64,000 nucleotides of DNA from JAJECS01 sp965243625 (GCA_965243625.1 CBDEVI010000002.1:1240001-1304000), one strand, 5' to 3'. Shown: positions 16,991 to 25,659, numbered from the stretch's first letter. Translations and numbers: made by a program. Notes: generated by a model not told the origin, from the letters alone.

Positions 16991-18016
16991 TTGCAACGTC
17001 AACCCGCCGTCGTCGTCCAGGGCCTGGAAAAGACCTATCCCGGCGGCACCCGCGCCATCGACGGCATCGACTTCACCGTCGAGCAGGGCGAGTTCTTCGG
17101 CTTTCTCGGTCCCAACGGCGCCGGAAAGACCACCACCATCAAGATCCTGGCCACGCTGCTGCCCAAGAGCGCCGGCCGAGTCCACGTCGCCGGCATCGAC
17201 ATCGACCGTGACGCGCGCGGCGTCCGGGCGTCCATCGGCGTGGCGCTACAGGAAGTCGGCCTGGACGATCTCTCGAAGGGACGCGACTTCCTGGTCTTGC
17301 AGGGGCGCCTCTACGGCGTCGGACGCGCCGAGGCCAATCGCCGCGCCGATGAGCTGCTGGAGCTGGTGGGCCTGTCGGGCGTCGGCAAGCGCAAGATCGG
17401 CTCCTACTCCGGCGGCATGCGACGCCGCATCGACCTGGCCGGCGCGCTCATGCACCGGCCGAACATTCTGTTCCTGGACGAGCCCACCTCCGGCCTCGAT
17501 CCCCAGAGCCGCCTGGCGATCTGGGAGCACCTGGAGCAGCTCAACGCCCAGGGCGTGACCGTGATGCTCACCACCCAGCACATGGACGAAGCCGACCGGC
17601 TGTGCCGCCGGCTGGCCATCATCGACCACGGGCGCCTGGTCACCGAAGGATCTCCGACCGCGCTCAAGGCCGGGGTCGGCGGCGACGTGGTGCGCGTGAG
17701 CTTTGGCCCCATGGACTCCCCCGACGGCCGCGCCGACACGGCGCTCGGCGCCCTGCGCCGGCTCCCGTCGGTGCAGGAAGCCGACACGACGCCCGACGGA
17801 CTGACCGCCACGGTCGAAGACGGCGGCGCGGCCGCGCCCGCGATCCTGCGCGCCCTCAACGACGTGGAAGTCCCCGTGGCCAACCTCGCCGTCACCCGCC
17901 CATCGCTCGACGACGTCTTCCTACATCACACGGGACGCGAGATTCGCGAGGCCGCCGCCGACGAGGACGCCGAGTCGCGCGTCTGGGGCCAGTGGATGGG
18001 CGTGAACCGGAGGTAA
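16991..18016 (+). CDS. ABC transporter ATP-binding protein, DrrA-like exporter type
   Basis: About 341 aa. A TTG at 16979 is in frame, but GGAG lies 6 bases before the TTG at 16991, which is therefore preferred. Motifs: Walker A GPNGAGKTTTIKIL, signature YSGGMRRRIDLAGAL, Walker B ILFLDEPTSGLD and H-loop TTQHMDEADRL. The C-terminal domain ends LDDVFLHHTGREIRE, typical of daunorubicin-resistance-type (DrrA) ATPases, which drive drug or lipid export. The permease gene starts 2 bases after its stop, with its ribosome-binding site GGAGG overlapping this gene's end. Confidence 0.93.
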   Translation: MQRQPAVVVQGLEKTYPGGTRAIDGIDFTVEQGEFFGFLGPNGAGKTTTIKILATLLPKSAGRVHVAGIDIDRDARGVRASIGVALQEVGLDDLSKGRDFLVLQGRLYGVGRAEANRRADELLELVGLSGVGKRKIGSYSGGMRRRIDLAGALMHRPNILFLDEPTSGLDPQSRLAIWEHLEQLNAQGVTVMLTTQHMDEADRLCRRLAIIDHGRLVTEGSPTALKAGVGGDVVRVSFGPMDSPDGRADTALGALRRLPSVQEADTTPDGLTATVEDGGAAAPAILRALNDVEVPVANLAVTRPSLDDVFLHHTGREIREAAADEDAESRVWGQWMGVNRR

Positions 18017-18018
18017 CC

Positions 18019-18783
18019 ATGCAAGTCCTGCGCGAAAGCTCCTACATCTACGTCCGCAACCTGAAGACCTGGCTGGCGCAGCCCTCGATGATCGTGGCCG
18101 CCGTGTTCTCTTCCGCGGTCATGTATCTCTTCTTCGGCGAGCCGCTACGCGGCATCACCGGCCTGCCCGGATTTCCGGCCACGGACTACCAGGCCTTCCT
18201 GACCGCCATGGTGATCGTGATGGCCGTGGTCTTCAGCGGCAGCGACATGGCCATGGTGTTGCTCACCGACATCATGTCGGGCTACGTCGACAAGCTGCTG
18301 CTCTCGCCGGTCAACCGCTTCTCGATCCTGCTCGGGACGCTCGCCATCGGCGCCACGCGGGCCATCGCCCAGGTCGTCGCGATTGTGCTGGTGGCCACGG
18401 CCATCGGCGTGCGGTTCGAAGGCGGCGTGTTGGGCATCCTGGCCGTCATCGTGGGCACCACGCTGCTGGGCGTGGCCATGGGCTGCGTGGGCCTCATCAT
18501 CGCCGTGCGCACGCGCAGTGTGCAGGTCACCGTGAACAGCTGGCTGCTGTTCATGCCGCTGGCGTTTCTCACGTCGGCCTTCATGCCGCGCGACCTGATT
18601 ACCGGCTGGTTCCAGTTTGCCGTCGGGCTCAACCCCATCGAGTACATCCTGGTCGCCGTGCGCACCATCATCATCGACGGCTGGATCTGGGAGCACATCG
18701 TGCCCGGCTTCTGGGTGCTGCTGGCAACCAGCGCCGTCCTCGTCGCCGCCGCCACCTACGAATACCGCCGCGCAACGAACTGA
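18019..18783 (+). CDS. ABC-2 type transporter permease (DrrB-like)
   Basis: 254 aa integral membrane protein. It starts MQVLRESSYIYVRNLKTWL behind GGAGGTAA. Hydrophobic stretches include MIVAAVFSSAVMYLFFG, FLTAMVIVMAVVFSGSD, GVLGILAVIVGTTLLG, MGCVGLIIAV, WLLFMPLAFLTSAFMP and a C-terminal VLLATSAVLVAAATY, giving about six membrane segments. The family segment FLTSAFMPRDLITGW FQFAVGLNP resembles the conserved ABC-2 region near the fifth helix. With the preceding ATPase it forms a complete two-component exporter. Cargo unknown. Confidence 0.9.
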   Translation: MQVLRESSYIYVRNLKTWLAQPSMIVAAVFSSAVMYLFFGEPLRGITGLPGFPATDYQAFLTAMVIVMAVVFSGSDMAMVLLTDIMSGYVDKLLLSPVNRFSILLGTLAIGATRAIAQVVAIVLVATAIGVRFEGGVLGILAVIVGTTLLGVAMGCVGLIIAVRTRSVQVTVNSWLLFMPLAFLTSAFMPRDLITGWFQFAVGLNPIEYILVAVRTIIIDGWIWEHIVPGFWVLLATSAVLVAAATYEYRRATN

Positions 18784-18893
18784 GACGCACACCAGCACGC
18801 ATCATCCTAGACGTGTGCTGACGGCTCAGCCATACTCTGTGTATATGTTGACTTGGCATGGTCAATTGCCACGTATTGTCAGAATCAACTGAT

Positions 18894-19379
18894 ATGCATA
18901 ACTATCGACGTCAAGTTTATATTGCCTTTGCCTTTATCCTTGCTGGTGCGTTTGTTGGGCCCACAGTTGCATGTTTAGCATTTCTTCCCGGCGTCGTATT
19001 GCCTTCATTGGTCGCAGTATTCCTGTTATATGGAAATCACCAAGAATGGAGGCGGAATTATGTCAATCGGCTTGAGTTTCACAAGGCATTGAACGGCGTA
19101 CGAGATGCAATTGCGGAGTTAGGAGGAGATCTAAGTCAACAGATCACCAGAACCAACCATAGAATCTCGAACGTTGACGCCAGCGTCGGTGAGATCCGCA
19201 CCGTGCTTGAGGAAAATGGCTTTGAGTTCCCTGAGCGAGTGGAATTGTCGGGTTCAATCGTAAGTGGCGTGCCGAGACTCTCCGGAGATCTCAGTGTCAC
19301 ACAGGCAAGTCCACGGTGGAGGAGATACTACTTGCATCTAAAGTATTGGATCAGCCGTGAAGCTGGCTTTAGAGACTAG
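18894..19379 (+). CDS. Small membrane-anchored protein of unknown function, low-GC
   Basis: 161 aa from ATG (a start 12 codons earlier, at 18858, is possible; neither has a clear ribosome-binding site). One or two hydrophobic segments at residues ~8-48 (IAFAFILAGAFVGPTVACLA and GVVLPSLVAVFLLYG) are followed by a charged, probably helical region (NRLEFHKALNGVRDAIAEL, then VDASVGEIRTVLEENGF) and a soluble tail. No family is recognised. Base composition differs sharply from neighbours: 18901-18960 contains 27 G/C of 60, whereas surrounding genes are far richer in GC. Codons ending in A/T are common. It probably arrived by transfer or is under different selection. It sits between the ABC exporter and an enolase-superfamily gene. 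Confidence 0.65.
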   Translation: MHNYRRQVYIAFAFILAGAFVGPTVACLAFLPGVVLPSLVAVFLLYGNHQEWRRNYVNRLEFHKALNGVRDAIAELGGDLSQQITRTNHRISNVDASVGEIRTVLEENGFEFPERVELSGSIVSGVPRLSGDLSVTQASPRWRRYYLHLKYWISREAGFRD

Positions 19380-19491
19380 ACGCAAGTCTGCCGCATTCGC
19401 TGCCAGGCATCTGCTGTGTCGCGGTATGACACCCGCCGAGCCGTCGTCCACAATCGCCTCCTGAGGTGATGGACGACCGGAGCGCCGCGCG

Positions 19492-20643
19492 ATGAAGATC
19501 ACCGACGTCCGCACGTTTCTCTATCGGGCCGGTGGGGCCAACCGGCGCTATGGGCCGATCCTGTTCGTGCGGGTGGACACGGACGCGGGCATTTCCGGCT
19601 GGGGCGAGGGCTCGACCTGGGCCGGCGGTGCCGCACTGATCGCCGACTTCGGCATCAGGCAGGTCCGCGACATGCTGATCGGGCGCGATCCGTCCGAGAT
19701 CGAGGCCATCTGGCACGACATCTACCGGCGCTACACCTACATGGGGTCACGCGGGATGCCGACGCAGGTTCTTAGCGCCATCGACATCGCGCTGTGGGAC
19801 ATCAAGGGCAAGGCGCTGGAGCGTCCGATCTACGACCTGCTCGGCGGCAAGGTGCGCGAGACGGTGCCGGTCTACGCCAACGCCTGGTGGCCGGACGGCA
19901 CGTGCGAGCCGCAGGACTACGCGGACGCGGCGCGGCGCACGGTCGACACCGGCCATCGGTCCCTCAAGTTCGACCCGTTCCTCGAAATGGCGGAGGCGTT
20001 CTACGCCTACGTCAGCGGTGAGATCACGCCCGAGCACGAGTCGGCCGGCATCGCGCGCGTGGCGGCGGTGCGCGAGGCCGTGGGACCCAACGTCCACATC
20101 CTCATTGACGCCCACGGCCAATACGACGTGCCGAGCGCCATCCGCATCGCCGACCGCCTGGCCGAGTTGGACGTCGCCTGGCTCGAGGAGCCGGTGCCGC
20201 CGGAGAGCCACGACGCGCTGCGGCAGGTGCGCGAGAACACGGCGGTGCCCATCTGCGTCGGGGAGCGCCTTTTCACGCGCTTCGACTTTGCTCCGATCCT
20301 CGAGCGGCGCCTCGCCGACTTCGTCATGCCCGACGTCTGCTGGACCGGCGGCATCAGCGAGCTGCGGCGCATCGGCGCGCTGGCCGAAGCCCACTACGTG
20401 CCGCTGAGCCCGCACAACGCCGCCGGACCGATCCAGATCGCGGCAGGCGCGCACGTGGGCTTGACGACGCCGAACTTCTACCGCCTGGAGCACGCCATGG
20501 GCTGGATTCCGGTCTACAACGCGCCGCTGCGCGAGCCGCTGGGATTCGAGCGCGACTTCCTGACGGTGAGCGACCGGCCGGGCCTCGGCATCGAGGTCGA
20601 CGAGGACTACCTGGAGCGCCACCGCTACACCGACTCGGCATGA
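19492..20643 (+). CDS. Enolase-superfamily dehydratase, D-galactonate/mannonate-dehydratase-like
   Basis: 383 aa from MKITDVRTFLYRAGGANR, with GGAG about 10 bases upstream. Capping-domain hinge AIDIALWDIKGKALERPIYD, lysine segment SLKFDPFLEM, metal ligands in ILIDAHGQYDV (D), AWLEEPVPPES (E) and ICVGERLFTR (E), and barrel histidine YVPLSPHNAAGP match the galactonate-dehydratase-type mandelate-racemase group. Such enzymes dehydrate sugar acids to 2-keto-3-deoxy acids. Its stop overlaps the next enolase-superfamily gene by 4 bases, an unusual tandem of two different superfamily members. Exact substrate cannot be fixed from sequence. Confidence 0.88.
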   Translation: MKITDVRTFLYRAGGANRRYGPILFVRVDTDAGISGWGEGSTWAGGAALIADFGIRQVRDMLIGRDPSEIEAIWHDIYRRYTYMGSRGMPTQVLSAIDIALWDIKGKALERPIYDLLGGKVRETVPVYANAWWPDGTCEPQDYADAARRTVDTGHRSLKFDPFLEMAEAFYAYVSGEITPEHESAGIARVAAVREAVGPNVHILIDAHGQYDVPSAIRIADRLAELDVAWLEEPVPPESHDALRQVRENTAVPICVGERLFTRFDFAPILERRLADFVMPDVCWTGGISELRRIGALAEAHYVPLSPHNAAGPIQIAAGAHVGLTTPNFYRLEHAMGWIPVYNAPLREPLGFERDFLTVSDRPGLGIEVDEDYLERHRYTDSA

Positions 20644-21908
20644 AGATCACGGGCATCGAGCGCATCGAGCTCGATGTCGGGTTCACGCCGCGCACCGAGC
20701 CGCACATGCGGCGCGGCATCACTAACTTCTCGCTGATCGAGATCTGCCGCGTCACCACCGACACCGGGATCGTCGGCTGGGGCGAGTCCCGCGCCATGCA
20801 CAACTGGGGCCGCGACGTGGCCGCGGTGGATGCCGGCGTCATCGGTCGCAACCCGGCGGAGCTGCTCTGGCGCGACGAGCTTGGCTCGGGCTTGCAGCAG
20901 GCGATGTTCGACCTCACCGGCAAGGCGCTTGGCGTGCCCGCACACCGTCTCATCGGCCGCCAGGCGCGCGCGTGGGTCCCGCTGGCGTGGTGGTGCTACG
21001 ACATGCCGCCCGAGGATTGGGCCGCCGAGGCCGCGGACGCCATCGCCGCGGGTTACGCGGACTTCAAGCTCAAGCCGCGTCCGTGGTTCGACCTGATCGC
21101 GCAGATGGAGGCGATCAGCGCCGCCACCCCGGACCACGCCACCTTCGACCTCGACTTCAACGGCTTCCTGCTCGACGCGGGATTCGCGCAGCAGGTCCTG
21201 GCCGAGCTCGCGGCCTTCCCCAAGATCCACATGTTCGAGACGCCGATTCCCCAAAGCGATGTGGCCGGCAACGCGGCGCTGCGGGCCGGGTCCCCGCGCG
21301 CCATCGCGCTGCACTTCGAAGAGCCGGACTTCCTCACCGCCATGCGCGAGAACATTTGCGACGGCTTCGCCGGTCATGGTGAAGGCGCCGCCAGCACGCT
21401 GCACTACGCCGCGCTGGCCCACGCGGCCAACCTGCCGTTCTTCGTGCAGCTCGTGGGGACGGGCATCACCACCGCCTTCGCCGCCCACCTGGCCGCCGCC
21501 CTGCCCGCGGCCCGCTGGCCGGCCGTGACCGCATCGAACGTCTACGCCAACGATCTGCTCCGCACGCCGCTGGAGATGCGCCGCGGCTACGTCCGCGTGC
21601 CCGAGGCACCCGGCCTGGGCGTCGAGATCGACGAGCAGGCGCTGGAGAACCTCCGCCGCGACGCGACCGGACCAAAGCCCCTGCCGCGCGCCATCTACAC
21701 CGTCCGCTGGGCCGACGGCCACACCGCCGAGTACGTCTCGGTTCGCGCCTACGAACGCGACTTCTCGCTCGGCAACCAGCCGGCCTTCGAACGCGGCGTC
21801 ACGCTCACCACCCGCGAGGACGACGGCAGCGTCGAGTTCGATAACCGCCACCGCGCGGTGGCGGCGGCTGGCGTCGCTCCCCCATCGATTCCAATTCCCA
21901 AGTTCTAG
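20640..21908 (+). CDS. Divergent enolase-superfamily protein with altered catalytic residues
   Basis: 422 aa, starting inside the stop of the previous gene (ATGA). N-terminal MKITGIERIELDVGFTPR and hinge QAMFDLTGKALGVPAHRL confirm the superfamily. The KxK pair is kept (YADFKLKPRPW), as are the first two metal positions (TFDLDFNGFLL and MFETPIPQ). At the third metal position the expected D/E appears to be H (RAIALHFEEPD), and where the catalytic histidine is expected (usually PH) the sequence reads FFVQLVGTGI. The protein also has a ~60-residue C-terminal extension with VRWADGHTAEYVSVRAYERD. It may be a non-canonical enzyme or a non-catalytic partner of the adjoining dehydratase. Alignment is by eye. 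Confidence 0.8.
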   Translation: MKITGIERIELDVGFTPRTEPHMRRGITNFSLIEICRVTTDTGIVGWGESRAMHNWGRDVAAVDAGVIGRNPAELLWRDELGSGLQQAMFDLTGKALGVPAHRLIGRQARAWVPLAWWCYDMPPEDWAAEAADAIAAGYADFKLKPRPWFDLIAQMEAISAATPDHATFDLDFNGFLLDAGFAQQVLAELAAFPKIHMFETPIPQSDVAGNAALRAGSPRAIALHFEEPDFLTAMRENICDGFAGHGEGAASTLHYAALAHAANLPFFVQLVGTGITTAFAAHLAAALPAARWPAVTASNVYANDLLRTPLEMRRGYVRVPEAPGLGVEIDEQALENLRRDATGPKPLPRAIYTVRWADGHTAEYVSVRAYERDFSLGNQPAFERGVTLTTREDDGSVEFDNRHRAVAAAGVAPPSIPIPKF

Positions 21909-22333
21909 ATGGGAGAGGGTGACGGGCTCGACACCGCCGTTTCGCCCAGATCTCCCTCAACCTTGTCTTCGCCCACCAGGGGAACCTTTGGGTAGTTCGG
22001 GCAGCCGAATACTGACCATGCGAATCCCGTCCGCCCGCAGGTTCAGTGAAGGGTGGATTCCCGCCTTCGCGGGAATGACGAACGGATTACGCAACGGGCT
22101 CCACCAGGGATACATCTAAGAAAATGAGGTAGGGGCGGTCCGCGAACCGCCCGTCCGCAGTGCAACCAGTTTCGTCCGGACTGGATCCCGGCCTTCGCCG
22201 GAATGACGGAGGGGTTACGCAGAGGTCTCGCTAGGGAGAAGGGACCGGATTCGCTCACGCGGCGTCCCGACCCGATAGAATCATGGCGTTGGCCATGTTC
22301 CGGTGCGCCGACGCTCGGCAGAGGAGATCCCCC
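21909..22333. other. Intergenic stretch with three dispersed palindromes
   Basis: About 425 bases after the tandem enolase genes. It holds the hairpin ATTCCCGCCTTCGCGGGAAT (22057-22076), a GTAGGGGC-type palindrome (22129-22158) and an ATCCCGGCCTTCGCCGGAAT-type hairpin (22178-22222). No gene is supported until the small gene at 22334. Confidence 0.75.
22051..22222. repeat. Cluster of three dispersed palindromic repeats
   Basis: 22057-22076 is a perfect 8-base-stem hairpin and recurs in inverse orientation at 29640-29659. 22129-22158 is GTAGGGGCGGTCCGCGAACC plus its partner arm. 22178-22222 starts GGACTGGATCCCGGCCTTCG and is almost identical over about 45 bases to 63515-63560. All three families are mixed together here, which suggests that intergenic sites collect such elements. 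Confidence 0.88.
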
Positions 22334-22516
22334 ATGAGCGTCATCCTCGCGCTGCCACGCTTCGTCGCGCGCATGTGGCGCCGATTCTCGCGCTGGCTGA
22401 ACCCGTCGGCCGAACTGCGGATGCGCTCGACGCTGCACAAGCGAGATGCGCGCCAAAAAGGCTACGACGCCCTGCGCGACCACTACCCCCGTGCCGGCGG
22501 GCCCGGCTGGCGCTAG
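22334..22516 (+). CDS. Small basic protein of unknown function (60 aa)
   Basis: Starts MSVILALPRFVARMWRRFSR behind GAGGAG with 7-base spacing, the best ribosome-binding site in this neighbourhood. The 60-residue product is rich in Arg (RMWRRFSRW, RMRSTLHKRDARQKG) and has an amphipathic N-terminal segment. No family is recognised. Its stop abuts the stop of the convergent Gfo/Idh gene within the palindrome GCTAGCTAGC. Short length and lack of homologs recalled keep confidence moderate. Confidence 0.5.
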   Translation: MSVILALPRFVARMWRRFSRWLNPSAELRMRSTLHKRDARQKGYDALRDHYPRAGGPGWR

Positions 22517-23551
22517 CTAGCCGAAGGGCCGCCGTTCGTTGCGGTCCAGCGGCAGCGAGACCGGCTTGCCGCCTTCTTCGACCGAGATGTAGGCCGCCTG
22601 CATGATCTCGACGGCCCGCAGACCGTCCTCGCCGGTCAGCACCGGCGGCTCGTCGCGCAGCACCCAGGCGGCGAAGCTGTCCCACTCGGTATCGAACGCC
22701 TCCTCGAAGCCGTAGCCCTCGAAAAAGGTCGTCTGCATCGGCCCGTCGTGCGTGGCGTAGTGCACCGCCACCTGCCGCGGATCATAGGCGATCCCGCCGT
22801 GCTCGCAGGCGATCTGGTAACTGAACGACGTGCGGTAAGTGGCCATGGGAAAGGCCGTCGTGACCTGGATCGAGCCCAGCGCGCCGCTGCGGAAGCGCAG
22901 ATTCACCGCGATCGCGTCGTCGTAGTCCGTCACGTCGGGAAACAGCTTCGGACCGGTCATCGCCGAGACCGTGTCGACCTCGCCCAGGTAGTGCCGGATC
23001 GTGTCCACGTCGTGAGTGCCGGCCCAGTACAGCAAGCCGCCGTTGGCCGCGCGCCGCGACCAGAATCCGTGAATCCGGCGTCCGAAGTAGCCGTGCACGT
23101 TGATGGAGAGCGGACGGCCGAAGTCGCCGGTGTCCAGCAGCCGCTTGACCTCGGCGTGCGCGCCGCGAAAGCGTCGCTTGTGGCCGATCATCAGCTTCAC
23201 GCCGTGCCGTTCGGCGGCTTCGATCATGTCGTGGCATTCGGCCACGGTGATCGCCATGGTCTTCTCGCAAAAGATGTTGCGCCCGGCCGCGGCCGCGTCC
23301 ACCACGATGTCCCGATGGGTGCTGTGCGGGGTGGCGACGGCAACCGCGTCGCAGTCGCACTCCGTCAACAGGTCTCCGTGATCGCCCCACCAGGGTGTGC
23401 CGTACATTTCGGCGCGATTCCGCGCGGCGTCGGCGTTGACGTCGGCGACGCCGACCAGCTCCAGCTCCGGGCGCCTAGCGACGATCTTGGCCACCTCGCC
23501 GCCGAAGTTCCCCGCGCCGATCAGTCCGACGCGTACAACCGATTGCGACAT
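22517..23551 (-). CDS. Gfo/Idh/MocA-family oxidoreductase
   Basis: 344 aa from MSQSVVRVGLIGAGNFGGEV; a much longer in-frame reading would cross a dispersed repeat and is rejected. The Rossmann motif GAGNFGGEVAK is clear. The usual EKP motif is EKT here (IFCEKTMAITVAE), keeping the catalytic lysine. Substrate-domain segments include WAGTHDVDTIRHYLGEV and a FPMATYRTSFSYQIAC stretch. Family role: NAD(P)-dependent oxidation or reduction of sugars or cyclitols. It is the last gene of a minus-strand group after the Fe-ADH-like, DHDPS-like and enolase genes, separated from them by a 118-base gap holding a palindrome. Confidence 0.9.
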   Translation of the reverse strand: MSQSVVRVGLIGAGNFGGEVAKIVARRPELELVGVADVNADAARNRAEMYGTPWWGDHGDLLTECDCDAVAVATPHSTHRDIVVDAAAAGRNIFCEKTMAITVAECHDMIEAAERHGVKLMIGHKRRFRGAHAEVKRLLDTGDFGRPLSINVHGYFGRRIHGFWSRRAANGGLLYWAGTHDVDTIRHYLGEVDTVSAMTGPKLFPDVTDYDDAIAVNLRFRSGALGSIQVTTAFPMATYRTSFSYQIACEHGGIAYDPRQVAVHYATHDGPMQTTFFEGYGFEEAFDTEWDSFAAWVLRDEPPVLTGEDGLRAVEIMQAAYISVEEGGKPVSLPLDRNERRPFG

Positions 23552-23562
23552 CAGCGGGAGGT

Positions 23563-23640
23563 CCGTTCGCTCTGAGCTTGTCGAAGAGCGTCTCTTGGGC
23601 TCGCCTCGGGGCCGTGGTTCGACTGGCTCACCACGAACGG
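23563..23640. repeat. Inverted repeat CCGTTCG...CGAACGG (long form)
   Basis: Arms CCGTTCGCTCTGAGCTTGTC and, inverted, CCGTTCGTGGTGAGCCAGTC end in GAA and enclose about 30 bases. A shorter relative with the same outer arms is at 48608-48660. It lies immediately before the Gfo/Idh start and may influence its expression. Confidence 0.85.
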
Positions 23641-23669
23641 AGTGAACACGACAGCTAGCACTCCTACCG

Positions 23670-24698
23670 CTATGCCGCGTCGATGGCCGCGGCCATCCGC
23701 TCGAACGACGCGTCGTCCAGCGTGCGGTGGTGGAACCAGTTGGGCGGATTGCCCAGGAGATCGTGCAGCTCGTTGATCCTGCCAATCACCGTCTTCACCT
23801 CGTCCCAGGTGCAGCCGATCTCGGCGGGACGGTAGCGCACGCGGCACAGGTCCAGCAGCGCCTTGGTCTCATCGAATCCCCATGCATACACGTGCGCGTT
23901 GATGAGCGAGCCCAGCGACACCACCTCCGAGTGAATCAATTCGCGGTCCAGCACCCACTCGAACGCGATGACGAACGTGTGGTCGATGCTGCGCGAGATC
24001 TTCATGTCGAACGTCGGCACGTCGTAGCGCTCGCGGTTGATCTCGCTGGCGATGCGGATGGCGTCGTCGCTCAACTGGCCGTTCTCGTCGAGGCCCTCGC
24101 TGAACTGTCGGCACCGTTGGTAGATCCACGCCAGCGTCCCATCCGCCGCGGCCTGGTCCACCGGCGGGAGGCCCTCGAGACCCTGCTCCGCCCACCAGCG
24201 CCACGAGGCCACGTGCCCCAGGTTGCAGATGCACTCGCCCATGCCGGCCCGGTTGAGATGCGGAGGCGCCGCCGCGATCACGTCGTAGTCGAGCAGCAGA
24301 TAGTCCGGCGCCACGGTGTCGAAGCAGAACTCCCAGATGTCCGCGCGACGGATCGCCACGGGCGCCTGGAAGATCGCGCCCGTCGAGACGATGGTGGGAA
24401 TCAGCACCAGCGGCTTTTCCAGCTTCCAGGCCACGTACTTCCCAACGTCCAGCGCATTGCCGCCGCCAATGCCCAGCACCACCTCGGCATCGGGCAATCG
24501 TTCGATCAGCGGCTCGACATATTCCTCGGCCATGCCGTGCTGAAACTCGAGCTGCCGCGGCGGATGGGGAAAGAACTCCTCCACCACGGCCCACGCGCTG
24601 GGCGAAGTGATGGCGAGATAGGACGTGTAGGTCGGCCCGTAGGCCGCGAGCAGATCGTGACCGTACCGGGCGTCCCACTTTCGGCTATCGAGCACCAT
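23670..24698 (-). CDS. Iron-containing alcohol dehydrogenase / glycerol-1-phosphate dehydrogenase-like protein
   Basis: 342 aa from the ATG opening MVLDSRKWDARYGHDLL, which has GGAG 9 bases upstream; a GTG seven codons earlier is weaker. The nucleotide-binding motif VVLGIGGGNALDVGKYVAW and VLIPTIVSTGAIFQAP belong to the dehydroquinate-synthase/Fe-ADH/G1PDH fold. Putative metal-binding histidines lie in SRSIDHTFVIAF and LIHSEVVSLGSLI. The usual GxGD of G1PDH-like enzymes reads GMGECICNLG. Likely a NAD(P)-dependent polyol or polyol-phosphate dehydrogenase; a lipid role (sn-glycerol-1-phosphate) is possible but neighbours are catabolic. It follows the DHDPS-like gene by 49 bases. Confidence 0.8.
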   Translation of the reverse strand: MVLDSRKWDARYGHDLLAAYGPTYTSYLAITSPSAWAVVEEFFPHPPRQLEFQHGMAEEYVEPLIERLPDAEVVLGIGGGNALDVGKYVAWKLEKPLVLIPTIVSTGAIFQAPVAIRRADIWEFCFDTVAPDYLLLDYDVIAAAPPHLNRAGMGECICNLGHVASWRWWAEQGLEGLPPVDQAAADGTLAWIYQRCRQFSEGLDENGQLSDDAIRIASEINRERYDVPTFDMKISRSIDHTFVIAFEWVLDRELIHSEVVSLGSLINAHVYAWGFDETKALLDLCRVRYRPAEIGCTWDEVKTVIGRINELHDLLGNPPNWFHHRTLDDASFERMAAAIDAA

Positions 24699-24747
24699 AC
24701 GCGCATTCTCCGCCGCCACGGCCCGCCGCCATCATACGCCGGAGCAA

Positions 24748-25659
24748 CTAGTCGACGGGATATTGCTCAGCCAGTTCCAGCCGGTCGATCAGCTGCCCAA
24801 TCTCGTCCCGCGTCGCTTTGTCGATCGCGGGCGCCGGATCGCGCACCGTCGCGTGGTCGATCAGCCCCCGTCGCTTGAGAATCTCCTTGCGCACCGCCCA
24901 CATCAAGCCGGGCCGCGCGTCCATCGCCGTCAGCGGCATCAGGCGGTCCCAGAGCGCATTCGCCCCCTGCGCGTCGCCGTCGTGGAACAGCGCCAGCGTC
25001 TCGACGATGACCTCGGGATAGGGATAGCCCGTCATCATGCCGCTCGATCCCCGCTCCAACTCCTGCACGAACGACGTGCCGGCGGCCGAGTACAACGGGC
25101 GCGCGTCGCCAATGATGGCCCGCACCGCGCTCAGCCGCTGCGTCACCGGCTGCCCCTCGACCTTGAATGCGGCGACGCCTTCGACCTCGCGGGCAATGCG
25201 CGCCACCAGCGCGGCGCTCATGGCCACACCGCTGGTGTTCGGCTCGTCCTGGACAATCACCGGCACGTCCAGCGCTTCGGTGACCGCCGCGTAGTGGCGC
25301 ACCACCGCGTCGTCCGCGGGCGCCGTGGCGTACGGAGGCAGCACCACGACGCCCGACGCCCCCAAATCGGTCCAAAGCCGTCCCAGCTCGATGACGGCAG
25401 CCGTGGCGGGCGCGTAGGCCGCGACCAGCACCGGGAGCCGTCCGCCAAGCTCGCGCACGACCAGGCCGACGACTTCCTCCTGCTCGGAGCGGCTGATAAA
25501 CATTGCCTCGGACGCCACGCCCAGCAGAAACAGCCCGTCGCAGCCGCAGGTTTCGCGGTGACGCAGCAGCCGCGCCAGGCTCGCGCGGTCGATCGCGCCG
25601 TCGGCGTCGAACGGCGTCTGCAGTATTGAGTAGAACCGCCCGAGCGGAGCCGCGCTCAC
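24748..25659 (-). CDS. Dihydrodipicolinate-synthase-family aldolase/lyase
   Basis: 303 aa from GTG, overlapping the stop of the enolase-superfamily gene (GTGA). N-terminal GRFYSILQTPFDADGAIDRA is the DHDPS start pattern. The Schiff-base lysine is in GVAAFKVEGQP. The canonical YNxP tyrosine segment is replaced by VIVQDEPNTSG. LYSAAGTSFVQELERGSSGM and MTGYPYPEVIVE follow. The family cleaves or condenses pyruvate adducts (2-keto-3-deoxy sugar acids, N-acetylneuraminate, dihydrodipicolinate). Tight coupling to an acid-sugar dehydratase makes a 2-keto-3-deoxy acid aldolase or dehydratase likely. Confidence 0.88.
   Translation of the reverse strand: MSAAPLGRFYSILQTPFDADGAIDRASLARLLRHRETCGCDGLFLLGVASEAMFISRSEQEEVVGLVVRELGGRLPVLVAAYAPATAAVIELGRLWTDLGASGVVVLPPYATAPADDAVVRHYAAVTEALDVPVIVQDEPNTSGVAMSAALVARIAREVEGVAAFKVEGQPVTQRLSAVRAIIGDARPLYSAAGTSFVQELERGSSGMMTGYPYPEVIVETLALFHDGDAQGANALWDRLMPLTAMDARPGLMWAVRKEILKRRGLIDHATVRDPAPAIDKATRDEIGQLIDRLELAEQYPVD

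Noticed and set aside
23552..23785. N-terminal extension of the Gfo/Idh gene
   Set aside because: It translates a dispersed inverted repeat (GEPVEPRPRGEP-type) and part of the next gene; the Rossmann start is at the downstream ATG.
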